The notes below the pieces were generated by a model. It was not told the DNA's origin and ran no database searches. It was given only the letters and a program-made list of their open reading frames with translations. A stretch of DNA of 57,592 nucleotides from Thiotrichaceae bacterium UBA4486 (GTDB lineage Bacteria; Pseudomonadota; Gammaproteobacteria; Eutrophobiales; Eutrophobiaceae): contig DGNS01000010.1 in NCBI GenBank assembly GCA_002389045.1, forward strand, positions 1-57,592, given 5' to 3'. This document shows, piece by piece, positions 16,718-26,375 of the stretch. The first letter of the stretch is position 1, and each line of letters begins with the position of its first letter. The translations under genes were made by a program, and so were the position numbers.

Positions 16718-17720
16718 AATATTTCTGTGGGTATAGCCAGAGAAGACGCCGCCTTAAAAAGAAAAAAATATCTCTGGCCCGTAACTTGATAAAAAAATAC
16801 AATATTGTAACTTTTCGTCCGATAACTGGCAGATGCAGCAGCCAGGATGTTACAGCAGTATTCATGTCAGCCAGCCTGTTAATATTATCTGCCAGTATAT
16901 CTGGCTTGTCCCTCACAAACGTATCTACTACATCAAATCTAAAGCGATTAATGCATAATTTTACGTATTTTTTATCAAAATATTCCGGATATTCTATTAG
17001 CATGAATTGTCTGGCTTGTTCCAGGAGAGCAATAGATTTATTAACGTTTAATGCAGTAGAAACGGCATGGCCTGTAGTAAGTCTCCTCCATGAAACAAGT
17101 ATTTTTGGAACAAAAATCACACCATGTTGCAAAGCCAACAATTGACAAGCGAGATTATCACTATAGCTGCCGAGCTTCTTTTTATAGCCTCCTATTTCCC
17201 TGAGATAGGCCGTGTTGAACAAAACCGAATTACCCATAAGCCATGAGCCTTCCCGCCATAGTTTTTTCTGACATTGTAACGGAGTTAAATAAGTCGGCTT
17301 CTTGCTTACTACAGGACTTCGAATTACACCTAACTCTTTGCCATCCGTATCAATTACATCTGATAGTGTTGAACAAAGTCCAGCTTCTGGATTTTTATCC
17401 AGTACATCTTTACATATTTCTATAAATTTTTTTTTAATTATGTCATCGGATGCGGCAAAAAGAACAAAATCAGATTTTGCCATATACAAACCGCTATTAA
17501 GCGTTTCAACAACTCCTTTATTCTCACTGTTTCTGTAGCAGCTTACTAAATAATGTCCCTTGTACTCATTTACAATATCCCAGCTATTATCAGTGGAAGC
17601 ATCGTCAATAATTATTATTTCATCAGGATCTGTAGTTTGCTGCAAAACAGCTTCAATAGCAGACCTGATATATTCAGCATGATTGTAATTTGGAATAACT
17701 ACTGTAATAGAAACCGACAT
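16710..17720 (-). CDS. Glycosyltransferase, GT2 family
   Basis: 336 residues, GT-A fold. The N-terminal donor domain reads VVIPNYNHAEYIRSAI, IIIDDASTDNS and a DxD-like AASDD near residue 93. The middle part has LMGNSVLFN and SDNLACQLLALQ, usual acceptor-side elements in O-antigen GT2 enzymes. Hydrophobic, basic residues near the C-terminus may attach it to the membrane. Its layout resembles the repeated domains of the 1102-residue protein at 23067-26375. Confidence 0.9.
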   Translation of the reverse strand: MSVSITVVIPNYNHAEYIRSAIEAVLQQTTDPDEIIIIDDASTDNSWDIVNEYKGHYLVSCYRNSENKGVVETLNSGLYMAKSDFVLFAASDDIIKKKFIEICKDVLDKNPEAGLCSTLSDVIDTDGKELGVIRSPVVSKKPTYLTPLQCQKKLWREGSWLMGNSVLFNTAYLREIGGYKKKLGSYSDNLACQLLALQHGVIFVPKILVSWRRLTTGHAVSTALNVNKSIALLEQARQFMLIEYPEYFDKKYVKLCINRFRFDVVDTFVRDKPDILADNINRLADMNTAVTSWLLHLPVIGRKVTILYFFIKLRARDIFFFLRRRLLWLYPQKYYV

Positions 17721-17735
17721 GAACTTTTATACAGA

Positions 17736-18641
17736 TCAATAATTTAATTTGGCTTTCCACCAATCAATATTTTCATCCAGACCTTGTTCAAGAGTATATT
17801 CAGGTATCCAGTTAACTGTTTTATTTAATATATTTGTCTCGGCCAGGTTGTTAAATTCAGTACAACCCGTATTCTCCGTTTTAAATTCTATACAGTTAAC
17901 AGCGTTAAGTTTTCTTGCAATTTTGATAGCAAGATCTCCAACAGAAATACTATAACCTGATGCGATATTTATGCTTCCTTGATAGTCTGACTCTAGCAAA
18001 TGAACAAATGCATCGGCGATATCCTTGATATACAGGATATCAATAAGTTTATTTTTTGATTTGATTTTTATACATTTTCCCTGCAGGCAGTTTTGAATAA
18101 TGGAAGGTACGAGCCTTTTTTCATTTTCATTAATTCCGTAACAGTAAAAAATCCTGCCCCATGCGCTGCTAACGGCCATTCTTTCAAAGTAAGCACTTTG
18201 CAGCTGATATAATGAGAGTTTTGCTATGCCATAAAACGTATTAGGAGACAAGCTTGTTTCTTTCTCGCTGCATGCTGATTCTGTTTCCATGTATTCTGCA
18301 CATGTGCCTGCGCTTATTACCCGCTGCCCTCCTGATTCAGCGAAAGCGCGATATAAAGCCAGGCTGGATATGACATAAGACAGGTTACCCTTGCTTTCCC
18401 AGAATTTCCCAGGTTCTGTAATCCACGCCAAATGCACCAAAAAAGAAGGTTTATAATTTTTAAATATTCTTTCAACCCGGTTAATATCATGTATATTACA
18501 TTCCAGATTTACATAATTCTGATTATTAGCTGTGCATTTGTTTCGGCTTAATGTGATTACTTCGTAGCCCTTGTTAATCAACTTTGGAACAACAAATTGA
18601 CCAATAAATCCATTGCCCCCGGTAACAAGAACTTTTTTCAT
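17736..18641 (-). CDS. NAD(P)-dependent sugar-nucleotide 4-ketoreductase/epimerase (RfbJ-like)
   Basis: An extended SDR enzyme of 301 residues from the ATG at 18641. That start overlaps the stop of rfbC as ATGA; a TTG two codons upstream is less likely. The glycine motif TGGNGFIG and the catalytic Tyr in FYGIAK are intact. The segment WGRIFYCYGINENEKRLVPS resembles CDP-abequose synthase-type reductases. Next to rfbF, rfbG, a C-methyltransferase and rfbC it would reduce C4 of a CDP-4-keto-6-deoxy sugar. Stereochemistry cannot be told. Confidence 0.85.
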   Translation of the reverse strand: MKKVLVTGGNGFIGQFVVPKLINKGYEVITLSRNKCTANNQNYVNLECNIHDINRVERIFKNYKPSFLVHLAWITEPGKFWESKGNLSYVISSLALYRAFAESGGQRVISAGTCAEYMETESACSEKETSLSPNTFYGIAKLSLYQLQSAYFERMAVSSAWGRIFYCYGINENEKRLVPSIIQNCLQGKCIKIKSKNKLIDILYIKDIADAFVHLLESDYQGSINIASGYSISVGDLAIKIARKLNAVNCIEFKTENTGCTEFNNLAETNILNKTVNWIPEYTLEQGLDENIDWWKAKLNY

Positions 18642-19165
18642 TCCCAATTTGTGTAATTTGAATCTTTGTCAGAGATGACCTTTGGCATACACGGCCACTT
18701 TATCTCAAAGGCAGAATCGTCCCAACGCACACCAGACGCATGTTCGGGACTGTAATATCCTGACATCTGGTAAACCACTTCGGTATTGTCTGCCAGAGTA
18801 ATAAAACCATGAGCAATTCCTTCCGGAATATAAAGCATGTCACGATTGTTTGAATTCAGTTCAATGGCGAAATATTGTTTATATGTAGCAGAGTCCTTCC
18901 TTAGATCAATAATTACATCATAAATTGCGCCACTGGTGCACCTCACAATCTTTGTCTCTTCATATGGCTTGATTTGGAAATGCATGCCTCGTAGCGTATA
19001 TTTTTTTTTATTAAAGGAGATATTGCATTGCTTTATAGTTGCATTCAGGCCTCTATCCTGAAACTCACTAACACAAAAACTTCTGGCAAAAAATCCCCTT
19101 TCATCCTCGATTTTATCCAACGATATAATATAGGAACCGCCGAGCTTTGTTTCCTTAAAAATCAT
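18638..19165 (-). CDS. rfbC: dTDP-4-dehydrorhamnose 3,5-epimerase family protein
   Basis: A cupin-fold epimerase of 175 residues. Signature segments are DERGFFARSF, LRGMHFQ with the catalytic His, DVIIDLRKDS with the conserved Asp, and IPEGIAHGF. The catalytic Tyr region VVYQMSGYYSPEHASGVRW is intact. No rmlA or rmlB is present, so the substrate is probably the CDP-linked 4-keto sugar made by RfbG and modified by the neighbouring C-methyltransferase. It overlaps both neighbours by four bases. Confidence 0.9.
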   Translation of the reverse strand: MIFKETKLGGSYIISLDKIEDERGFFARSFCVSEFQDRGLNATIKQCNISFNKKKYTLRGMHFQIKPYEETKIVRCTSGAIYDVIIDLRKDSATYKQYFAIELNSNNRDMLYIPEGIAHGFITLADNTEVVYQMSGYYSPEHASGVRWDDSAFEIKWPCMPKVISDKDSNYTNWE

Positions 19166-20391
19166 TCAATTATTTCTATTTCCGGGATGGGCACTACGAA
19201 TTTTCCACCCCATTGCCTTATACCACTCATATTATCGATGATTTCATCACGCAAATTCCAAGGTAATATAAACAGATAATCAGGCTTGTCAGAAAATATT
19301 TCATCAGGTGATTTGATTGGAATATGTGTCCCGGGCAAATATTGTCCTTGCTTGTGTGGGCTCATATCAGTCGTGTAGATTATAAACTCACTGCCAATAC
19401 CACAATAATTTAGTAAAGTATTTCCTTTTGCAGGAGCGCCGTAACCGATTGTTTTCTTATGTTTTTTTCTGGCCTGAACAAAGAACTCTAGTATCTTGCT
19501 TTTTACATCGATAACCTGTTCTGAAAATCGTTTATAACAATCAATTTCATTGAGCCCCGCTTCTTTCTCTTTTTCCAATATTGTAGCGACACTGCCATCA
19601 ATAATTACGTCAGAATCGGCATGAGCGACGTATATTCTAAGCGAACCACCATGTGTTAGTAATGACTCCACTTTATAGATTTGCAATGCATGCTTCTCAA
19701 ATATTGAAACAAGGACAAGCAAGGAAAAATATGAAAAATGCTCATGATAGATTGTATCAAACTGATTCAGGCTTATCAGTGATAGTAAATGAGGGAACTC
19801 GATAGTAGCAGTTCCTCTCGGTTTTAATAAAATTTTGATGCCTTCTATAAAACCATGCAGATCGGGCACATGTGCCAGTACATTATTAGCCACGATCAGA
19901 TCGGCTTGATGTTCCGATATAAGTTTTTCTGCTAATAACGGGCAAAAGAACTCCTTGATTGTTGTTATTCCATTCTTGATTGCCTCATCTGCCACATTTT
20001 GTGCTGGCTCAATTCCTAGTACGGATATATTTTTTTGTGTAAAAAACCGCAGCAAATAACCATCATTACTTGCTAATTCTACTACTTTTGAATTCTCATC
20101 CAATCGTAGAAAATCGGTTATATTATCAGCAAACTCTTTAGCATGAGAAAGCCAGCTCTGTGAGTAAGATGAATAATATGCGTAATCGGTAAATATATTT
20201 TCTGGTGATTCATATTCTTCAAGCTGGACTAAAAGACACTGTCCACAAACATAGGCATGTAATGGATAGTATATTTCATAATTGTTTAGGTCATGCGGAC
20301 TAATATAACTGTTAGATAACGGAGACATACCAAGATCCACAAAGGACTTATTCAAATCAGAACCGCAATTTCTACATTTACCAAATGACAT
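19162..20391 (-). CDS. Sugar C-methyltransferase, TylCIII/NovU type
   Basis: 409 residues. The N-terminal zinc-binding domain has four cysteines (Cys6, Cys9, Cys49, Cys52). The SAM domain starts VVELASNDGYLLRFF near residue 103. The conserved YHEHFSY at 215-221 includes the His-Glu-His used as general base in characterised NDP-sugar C3-methyltransferases. The C-terminal domain carries GYGAPAKGNTLLN. These enzymes methylate the carbon next to the 4-keto group of NDP-4-keto-6-deoxyhexoses. With RfbF/RfbG the substrate should be CDP-linked. Confidence 0.9.
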   Translation of the reverse strand: MSFGKCRNCGSDLNKSFVDLGMSPLSNSYISPHDLNNYEIYYPLHAYVCGQCLLVQLEEYESPENIFTDYAYYSSYSQSWLSHAKEFADNITDFLRLDENSKVVELASNDGYLLRFFTQKNISVLGIEPAQNVADEAIKNGITTIKEFFCPLLAEKLISEHQADLIVANNVLAHVPDLHGFIEGIKILLKPRGTATIEFPHLLSLISLNQFDTIYHEHFSYFSLLVLVSIFEKHALQIYKVESLLTHGGSLRIYVAHADSDVIIDGSVATILEKEKEAGLNEIDCYKRFSEQVIDVKSKILEFFVQARKKHKKTIGYGAPAKGNTLLNYCGIGSEFIIYTTDMSPHKQGQYLPGTHIPIKSPDEIFSDKPDYLFILPWNLRDEIIDNMSGIRQWGGKFVVPIPEIEIIE

Positions 20392-21467
20392 TATTTACTA
20401 TTTTTCTCCATGTAATTACTTACTTGTTCGATAGTTAAATCAAAAGCATTTTCACCCTGGTAATATCTTTTGTACCAATCTGTGGTCCAGTTTAATGTTT
20501 CATCAAGATTTAAAAACGGTTTCCATCCCAGTCTCTTTTTCGCCTTACTTACATCGACGCTCAACATTTTTGCCTCATGAGGATGATTGCCCATGTGTAC
20601 ATCCCAGTGATGATTATCCAAATCACTGGTCAATTTATCCACGATATACCTGACAGGCTTTACCTCAGAATTAACCGGCCCAAAGTTCCAGGCTTCTGAG
20701 TAAGACAGATTATCATCAAACATTTTTTCTACTAAAGTGATGTAACCGGATAATGGTTCCAATACATGTTGCCAGGGTCTCGTGGCATCCGGGTTTCGTA
20801 TGAGAAGCTTTTTGTTTTCGAAAAATGATCTTATACAGTCAGGCATTAACCGATCTTCGGACCAATCACCACCACCAATAACATTACCAGCCCGTGCACT
20901 TGCCAGCGCCATGGAATCTTCGTTTTCACGAAAATATGAATCTCTAAATGCTTTCGTAAGCATTTCTGAACAGGCCTTACTATTACTATATGGATCATGA
21001 CCGCCTAATTGGTCGTCTTCTTTATAAGGACGATTGGTCTCAAGGTTTTCATAGCATTTATCACTGGTTACGTTCAGGAATACTTTTGTTTTTCCATATC
21101 TTCTGACCGCGTCCAGCAAATGCACGGTACCTAATACATTTGTCGCATAAGTTGTAACAGGATCAGTGTATGAGGGTCTTACCAATGATTGTGCAGCAAG
21201 ATGAATTACTATTTCAGGGCATACCTGGTTTACTATTTCCTGTATTCGTTCATAATTCCTGATGTCGTCATAAAACGTGTTTATTAAATCATCTATTCTA
21301 GCCTCGACAAACACTGATGGTTTGGTGTTGGCCGGTAATGCAATACCTGACACATCTGCTCCCAGATGATTTAACCATATTGACATCCATGCTCCCTTGA
21401 AGCCCGTATGGCCGGTCAGCAATACACGTTTATTTCTCCAGAATTCTGGTGATAATGAATCAGGCAT
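20391..21467 (-). CDS. rfbG: CDP-glucose 4,6-dehydratase
   Basis: 358 residues. The signature glycine motif TGHTGFKGAW (residues 18-27), HLAAQSLVRPSY, NVTSDKCYEN (the DK replacing DE typical of this enzyme) and YSNSK are all present, so the assignment is firm. It forms CDP-4-keto-6-deoxy-D-glucose from CDP-glucose. No RfbH-type 3-dehydrase is in the window, so the route should lead to a 6-deoxy rather than a 3,6-dideoxy sugar. Stop and start overlap by one base with the C-methyltransferase. Confidence 0.95.
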   Translation of the reverse strand: MPDSLSPEFWRNKRVLLTGHTGFKGAWMSIWLNHLGADVSGIALPANTKPSVFVEARIDDLINTFYDDIRNYERIQEIVNQVCPEIVIHLAAQSLVRPSYTDPVTTYATNVLGTVHLLDAVRRYGKTKVFLNVTSDKCYENLETNRPYKEDDQLGGHDPYSNSKACSEMLTKAFRDSYFRENEDSMALASARAGNVIGGGDWSEDRLMPDCIRSFFENKKLLIRNPDATRPWQHVLEPLSGYITLVEKMFDDNLSYSEAWNFGPVNSEVKPVRYIVDKLTSDLDNHHWDVHMGNHPHEAKMLSVDVSKAKKRLGWKPFLNLDETLNWTTDWYKRYYQGENAFDLTIEQVSNYMEKNSK

Positions 21468-21490
21468 CAGACTGGTTCAATCGAGTTGGA

Positions 21491-22270
21491 TTATGCCCAG
21501 ACTTTCCAGGGCGCTTCGTCTTTTTTCCATAATGCATCCATCATTCTTACATCACGCAATGTGTCCATACATTGCCAGAAACCATCATGCTTATATGCAG
21601 CAAGTTTTCCATCAGATGCAATATTTTCCAGGGCGACAGACTCGAGACTGTCATCATCACCACCTATGTAATCTAACAGCCCGGATTCACATACCATATA
21701 CCCTCCGTTTATCCAGCCCTCTCCTATTTGTGGTTTCTCGGTAAAATCAACAACATCATTACCCTCTATCACCAGGCCGCCAAACCTTGATGGTGGTCGT
21801 ACAGCGCTGATCGTTACCAATTTACCCCTTTTAACCTGTTCGGCATGGAAATCCACCAGTCTATTAATATTGATATCTGCCACACCGTCACCATAAGTCA
21901 ACATGAATGTCTCTTTGCCAATTTGATTCTCTAGACGTTTTACTCGTCCACCGGTATTAGTATGCAAACCTGTTTCTATCATATGAACTTTCCAGTTCTC
22001 ACTATTATTGCCGTGCGCTTCAAGTTTTCCAGTACTCAGGTCTACAACAATATCATTACTGATCTGATAAAAGTTCATAAAAAACTCTTTTACCACTTCA
22101 CTTTTATAACCTAATGCCAGGTAAAATTCTTCATGCCCATAATGCGCATATATATTCATGATATGCCATAGCATTGGCCTGTGGCCCACATAGACCATTG
22201 GCTTGGGTATTTCATGGGTAACCTCTGATAGGCGAGTACCGAATCCACCGGCAAGTATGACTACTTTCAT
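21491..22270 (-). CDS. rfbF: Glucose-1-phosphate cytidylyltransferase
   Basis: Makes CDP-glucose. From the ATG at 22270 the protein has 259 residues and starts MKVVILAGGFGTRLSE; the frame is open 14 codons further, but the AGGA sequence nine bases before this ATG decides the start. Other marks are EIPKPMVYVGHRPMLWHIM, LTYGDGVADI and WINGGYMVCESGLLDYI. It lies 23 bases upstream of rfbG in the same direction. Confidence 0.95.
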   Translation of the reverse strand: MKVVILAGGFGTRLSEVTHEIPKPMVYVGHRPMLWHIMNIYAHYGHEEFYLALGYKSEVVKEFFMNFYQISNDIVVDLSTGKLEAHGNNSENWKVHMIETGLHTNTGGRVKRLENQIGKETFMLTYGDGVADININRLVDFHAEQVKRGKLVTISAVRPPSRFGGLVIEGNDVVDFTEKPQIGEGWINGGYMVCESGLLDYIGGDDDSLESVALENIASDGKLAAYKHDGFWQCMDTLRDVRMMDALWKKDEAPWKVWA

Positions 22271-22286
22271 TGGATTTAGTCCTGAT

Positions 22287-23054
22287 TTACTGATTTTTAC
22301 GTAACCAACCACTCGGATGAGCAGTGATATTTTGGCTCAAGGGGCTCTCGTTAAACAGCCATTCAGGTTGTTCGACTATAAAATCATCGTGTTTTTCAAG
22401 GAATTCCTTGATTGCAGAAACCGGGTTGTCATCAACCCATGTACTTTCACCCCTGGGGCAATCCGCAACCATTTGCATAATACCATCCTGCACCAACATC
22501 CATGAACCTGGCGTCACATAAGAATGGTAGGCTTCCATTTCCGCTGCAACATGCTTTTTTGAATGATCAGAATCAAGGATTACCATTACCTTGTCTTGTT
22601 CACATATATGGTTTTCAACCTCTGTTAACACTTCATCGCCTACCGAATCGCCTTCAACAAGGGTAATCAGGTCATACATAGGATGAGATTCAATGGCTTT
22701 CCGGTTGTGTTCTCTGATTTCAATATCAACCCCGATAACCCTGCCCTTACCCAGGATTTTCATGATGCTCGCGTAATATATGAGTGAACCACCATGAGCA
22801 ACCCCGGTTTCAATAATAATATCAGGCTGTTCTTTGAAGATCACTTCCTGGATGCGAATCATGTCTTCCGGATGTTGAATAATTGGGCGTCCAAGCCAGG
22901 TAAAGGTGTAGGAATATTTCTGTTCCCAGCTCAGTTTAAGCCACAAGTCTGATAATTTTTCAAATCCATCTTTACTATATAATTTACATTCCTCTTTGCC
23001 AAAGCCGTCTTCAAATTCTATTCTGTTTTTGTCTGTGTCTAGTGTTAATTTCAT
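22287..23054 (-). CDS. Cephalosporin-hydroxylase (CmcI)-like SAM-dependent protein
   Basis: 255 residues of the CmcI-like group, a Rossmann methyltransferase-type fold common in O-antigen loci. Visible marks are IIETGVAHGGSLIYYASIM (SAM motif I), GVDIEIREHNR and VILDSDHSKKHVAAEM, with a possible metal-binding Asp-His pair. Characterised relatives act as methyltransferases or assist hydroxylation. Here a sugar O-methyltransferase is the most likely role, but there is no direct evidence for the substrate. It lies 16 bases before rfbF. Confidence 0.8.
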   Translation of the reverse strand: MKLTLDTDKNRIEFEDGFGKEECKLYSKDGFEKLSDLWLKLSWEQKYSYTFTWLGRPIIQHPEDMIRIQEVIFKEQPDIIIETGVAHGGSLIYYASIMKILGKGRVIGVDIEIREHNRKAIESHPMYDLITLVEGDSVGDEVLTEVENHICEQDKVMVILDSDHSKKHVAAEMEAYHSYVTPGSWMLVQDGIMQMVADCPRGESTWVDDNPVSAIKEFLEKHDDFIVEQPEWLFNESPLSQNITAHPSGWLRKNQ

Positions 23055-23066
23055 AGCCTAACCTTA

Positions 23067-26000
23067 TTATAGGTGTTGAGACTTAAAGCGCCCTGGCATT
23101 ATCTTGTTAATTACCAGGGCTGGAATTCTTTCTATAGCTGCTTGCAGAAATGTCTTGTCTTCCAAGTTTGCTACATAAGAAATTTCCCAATTGACATATC
23201 TGGTCAAAAGTAACCAATATTTCGGTGAACGCACCAAGGCTTTACGAATTTTTTCCGAATCAAGCGGTGAAAGTAAGCATGGGTGTCTGCACACTGCCTG
23301 GTAGATATCGTTGTATTCAGAACGTCTCATTAGATCTATAGTATTCCAGATCACAATGCGCGTTTGCTGAAATGATTTTAGTCCTTTCTGAGAATATGAA
23401 TCCGGTTTTTCCCGCAAACCTGCCAGGACTTTTGGAATAATACATATGCCATAACGCAAACTCAGTACCACACCAATAAACCAGTCTGCATGCCACTCTA
23501 ATCCTTTTTCATATCCGCCAAGCCCGACCAATACTTCCCTTCTGAGGAAGGTCGTATTACCCGATATCCATAAAATATGTGAATCATGCCAACGCCTGAC
23601 ATCACGAGGAGATATGTATTCCGGACAGCCGGAAAAATCAAAAGCCAACGCATCTTGCTTCTTTGGGCGAAGCTCATCCGAATCCTCTTTAAAGGTCGCC
23701 AGTTCTGAGGCACAGATGGCGGAGTGAGGATATTTTTCCATTAATTTGGCTGATACACTGACAAATTCAGGCAATATCTTGTCATCGGAAGCAGCCCAGT
23801 TGACATAATCACACGTGCTTGCATTCAATGCCCTGTTTATACTCGGTATGACACCAAGGTTGTGTTCATTCCTGAGCAGTTTAATAAAGCCATATTGTTT
23901 CTGGTATGACTCAATAATTTCCACGCTGTCATCTGTCGATCCGTCATCTACAATCACAAGCTCATCAAGCTGACGTTGCTGGTTAAAAATAGCCGGCAAA
24001 GACACCTTCAAATACTTTGCATCATTATAATTGGTCATAATGATGCCAAATGACGGGTTTTTCACAGGTCTAATATCCGGATACGGACAACGTCGAATAT
24101 TAATTCCCAGTAACAGTCCAGCCAGCCTTACCAACAGTAACTTGTAGTACCTGATATTATTTATTTTGTATTTTGTATAAAAGTTATTTAATTGATGCAG
24201 GCAGTTACTGTACTTAATGTATAGCCACCAGTTTGCAGGCTTCATCGCCAAGGCCGGCAAAACCTCTTCACCCAGAGCTGAAAGTATTACAGGATGTTTT
24301 ACAAATGCAGAGTAGATATCTCTAAATGGCTCTGTGCGTACAAAGTCAAGAATATTATTGATGATACGCCGCTGTTTTTCACAGTCAGACAGTCCTGCCT
24401 CGGAGTAACTTCCCTTTCTGGCCCTGATTATTGCCAATGTTTCCGGTATGGGACAGGCGCCATATCTCAATGCCATTATCTGACACAACAACCAGTCGCA
24501 ATGCCATTTGGCCAGTTCCTGGTATCCACCACACTTCTCGAACAGTTCTCGTTTAAATACGACCGTATTTCCACTCATCCAGATAATTTCATTTTTCAGA
24601 TAATCGCGAAAAAGGGCCGGCGTCAGATACTCCGGGTATTTGCGATTGTTAAAATTCCCCCTGTACTTGCTTTCATAGGCATAATCTGAAACAGTTCCTG
24701 TTTCATGGACCAACGTCGCATAGTTTGAAAACGACAGGGCAGCTTTGGGATATTTCCTGAGCGCTTCCAGGTTTTTCTTTATGAAGTCCGGTTTAAGCAC
24801 ATCATCTACGGCAACCATTGCCACATATTTAGAAGTACATATATTCAAGCCTCGATGCGCTGCATTCATGGGTCCTTCATTCTGGGGCGACTGAATTAAT
24901 TTGAGGTTTTTATATTTCTCCTGGTAGCGTTGTATAATTTCCACGCTATTATCGGTTGAACCATCATCAACGATGATAACTTCTGTTGCTGGATGACTCT
25001 GCTCACAGGCCTGAATGATGGCAGTATCAAGAAAACAGGCATGATTATAGTTCGGCATAATAATTGCGCAAGAACAATTAGACTCATTACCGCTAGTCTC
25101 ATTACCGCTAGTCTCATTACCGCGTTTGTTACCTAAGTAATATTCTCTCGTTTCATTCACGATTAAATCTATATGAGGTATTAATGGATTTCTGTCTATA
25201 CGTTTAATCTTTTCAGCGGCAATTTTCTTTAACAGGCAAGTATGGCCGCTAATCTTGATAAATTTATCCTTACCGTTAAGCTGAACATTAAGCCTTACTA
25301 TATAGTAATAAACCTTTTTTACTATTAATCGTATAATATCAATATTCAATATTGCCATGACCAAGCTGTAATTCATCATTTTCTTTTTCAGCCTGCTGCG
25401 CAACGAACTATCGGCATTATTGACAAAATATTCAAAAGCCTTTTGCACAATAACTTCACTGGGTTGCCTGTCTATATGTGCATAAATTGCGTATTCCATG
25501 GCAGACAGGTTATTCGCAGAAAATGTATAGTGATAATGTATCAGGTCGAGTATGGTTTCTATATCCTTCCTTTCCCGATTTGCAGGACTGGCCGCTATTT
25601 TATTGGTAATAACATTTAGCAATTCTTCCTTGTATTTTTGGTAATTTAACCGGTAGTCAACGGGATCGGCCGAGAACCATTCAGCCGGGTGCCATTTTAA
25701 AGGGAAGTCTGCGGAGGGCGCTCTTTGTCTGCCAGCATAGATTATTGGCAGTCTTTTAATTTTACCGTCAATCGCTGTATAGGCGCTCTGGAACAATTCA
25801 AAATATAGCGGACTTTCCTGTTTCACCGCCAGTTCAAATGCACGCCTTTGAACATCAGTACTATAAACCGCATAAAAATTCGACTGGTAATCTTTAAATA
25901 AAGTCTGCATTCTTGTGAGCGGATCATCATCCTGGATTGAGTCCGCATCATAAAGAATGTCATCTACAATGCAATCATACCCATATGAATCAAATGAAAA

Positions 26001-26375
26001 TGTGAAGTAATAACCATGTGAACCAACATAATCGTTGTTTTTTTTCAAAAAACCTACGCACTGATAAATTGCATCTGGAATAACTATGTCGTCATCTGCA
26101 CAAAAGGCACAATAATTAGTATCTACGGATTTTAGACCATTTAATAACTTCTCTTTAAATGATATTGAATGCTTATATTTATTAATAATCCAGTCAGGAT
26201 TTATTTTTTTTACTAACTCACGATTTTTTATAAATGATTCGTCATTACTAGAATCCAGAATTAATATTTTAAAATTAACATTTTTATTATTGATATATTG
26301 CAACAGACGTGTTAAATGATCATGCCTGTTATAGGTAGGGATTAACAGAGTGAAATCTGTTAGGTTAGTTTCCAT
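23067..26375 (-). CDS. Three-domain glycosyltransferase with tandem GT2 modules
   Basis: 1102 residues from the ATG at 26375 (overlapping the upstream stop by 11 bases). The frame runs 42 codons further upstream, but that part overlaps the upstream gene. Domain 1 (about 8-270) has LLIPTYNRHDHLTRLL and CADDD. Domain 2 (434-718) has IIMPNYNHACFLDTA, VDDGSTDNS and VAVDD. Domain 3 (775-1058) has IIMTNYNDAKYLKVS, VDDGSTDDS and AASDD. Domains 2 and 3 look like internal duplicates, each followed by a SGNT...GGY...W...DW acceptor segment. A Gly-Asn-Glu-Thr-Ser repeat (419-432) links domains 1 and 2. It could add several residues processively. Confidence 0.9.
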   Translation of the reverse strand: METNLTDFTLLIPTYNRHDHLTRLLQYINNKNVNFKILILDSSNDESFIKNRELVKKINPDWIINKYKHSISFKEKLLNGLKSVDTNYCAFCADDDIVIPDAIYQCVGFLKKNNDYVGSHGYYFTFSFDSYGYDCIVDDILYDADSIQDDDPLTRMQTLFKDYQSNFYAVYSTDVQRRAFELAVKQESPLYFELFQSAYTAIDGKIKRLPIIYAGRQRAPSADFPLKWHPAEWFSADPVDYRLNYQKYKEELLNVITNKIAASPANRERKDIETILDLIHYHYTFSANNLSAMEYAIYAHIDRQPSEVIVQKAFEYFVNNADSSLRSRLKKKMMNYSLVMAILNIDIIRLIVKKVYYYIVRLNVQLNGKDKFIKISGHTCLLKKIAAEKIKRIDRNPLIPHIDLIVNETREYYLGNKRGNETSGNETSGNESNCSCAIIMPNYNHACFLDTAIIQACEQSHPATEVIIVDDGSTDNSVEIIQRYQEKYKNLKLIQSPQNEGPMNAAHRGLNICTSKYVAMVAVDDVLKPDFIKKNLEALRKYPKAALSFSNYATLVHETGTVSDYAYESKYRGNFNNRKYPEYLTPALFRDYLKNEIIWMSGNTVVFKRELFEKCGGYQELAKWHCDWLLCQIMALRYGACPIPETLAIIRARKGSYSEAGLSDCEKQRRIINNILDFVRTEPFRDIYSAFVKHPVILSALGEEVLPALAMKPANWWLYIKYSNCLHQLNNFYTKYKINNIRYYKLLLVRLAGLLLGINIRRCPYPDIRPVKNPSFGIIMTNYNDAKYLKVSLPAIFNQQRQLDELVIVDDGSTDDSVEIIESYQKQYGFIKLLRNEHNLGVIPSINRALNASTCDYVNWAASDDKILPEFVSVSAKLMEKYPHSAICASELATFKEDSDELRPKKQDALAFDFSGCPEYISPRDVRRWHDSHILWISGNTTFLRREVLVGLGGYEKGLEWHADWFIGVVLSLRYGICIIPKVLAGLREKPDSYSQKGLKSFQQTRIVIWNTIDLMRRSEYNDIYQAVCRHPCLLSPLDSEKIRKALVRSPKYWLLLTRYVNWEISYVANLEDKTFLQAAIERIPALVINKIMPGRFKSQHL
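25083..25123. repeat. 15-bp microrepeat inside the triple glycosyltransferase gene
   Basis: 2.7 perfect copies of CTCATTACCGCTAGT encode GNETS units in the linker between GT domains 1 and 2. Because the unit is a multiple of three, gain or loss of copies would keep the frame. Confidence 0.85.
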
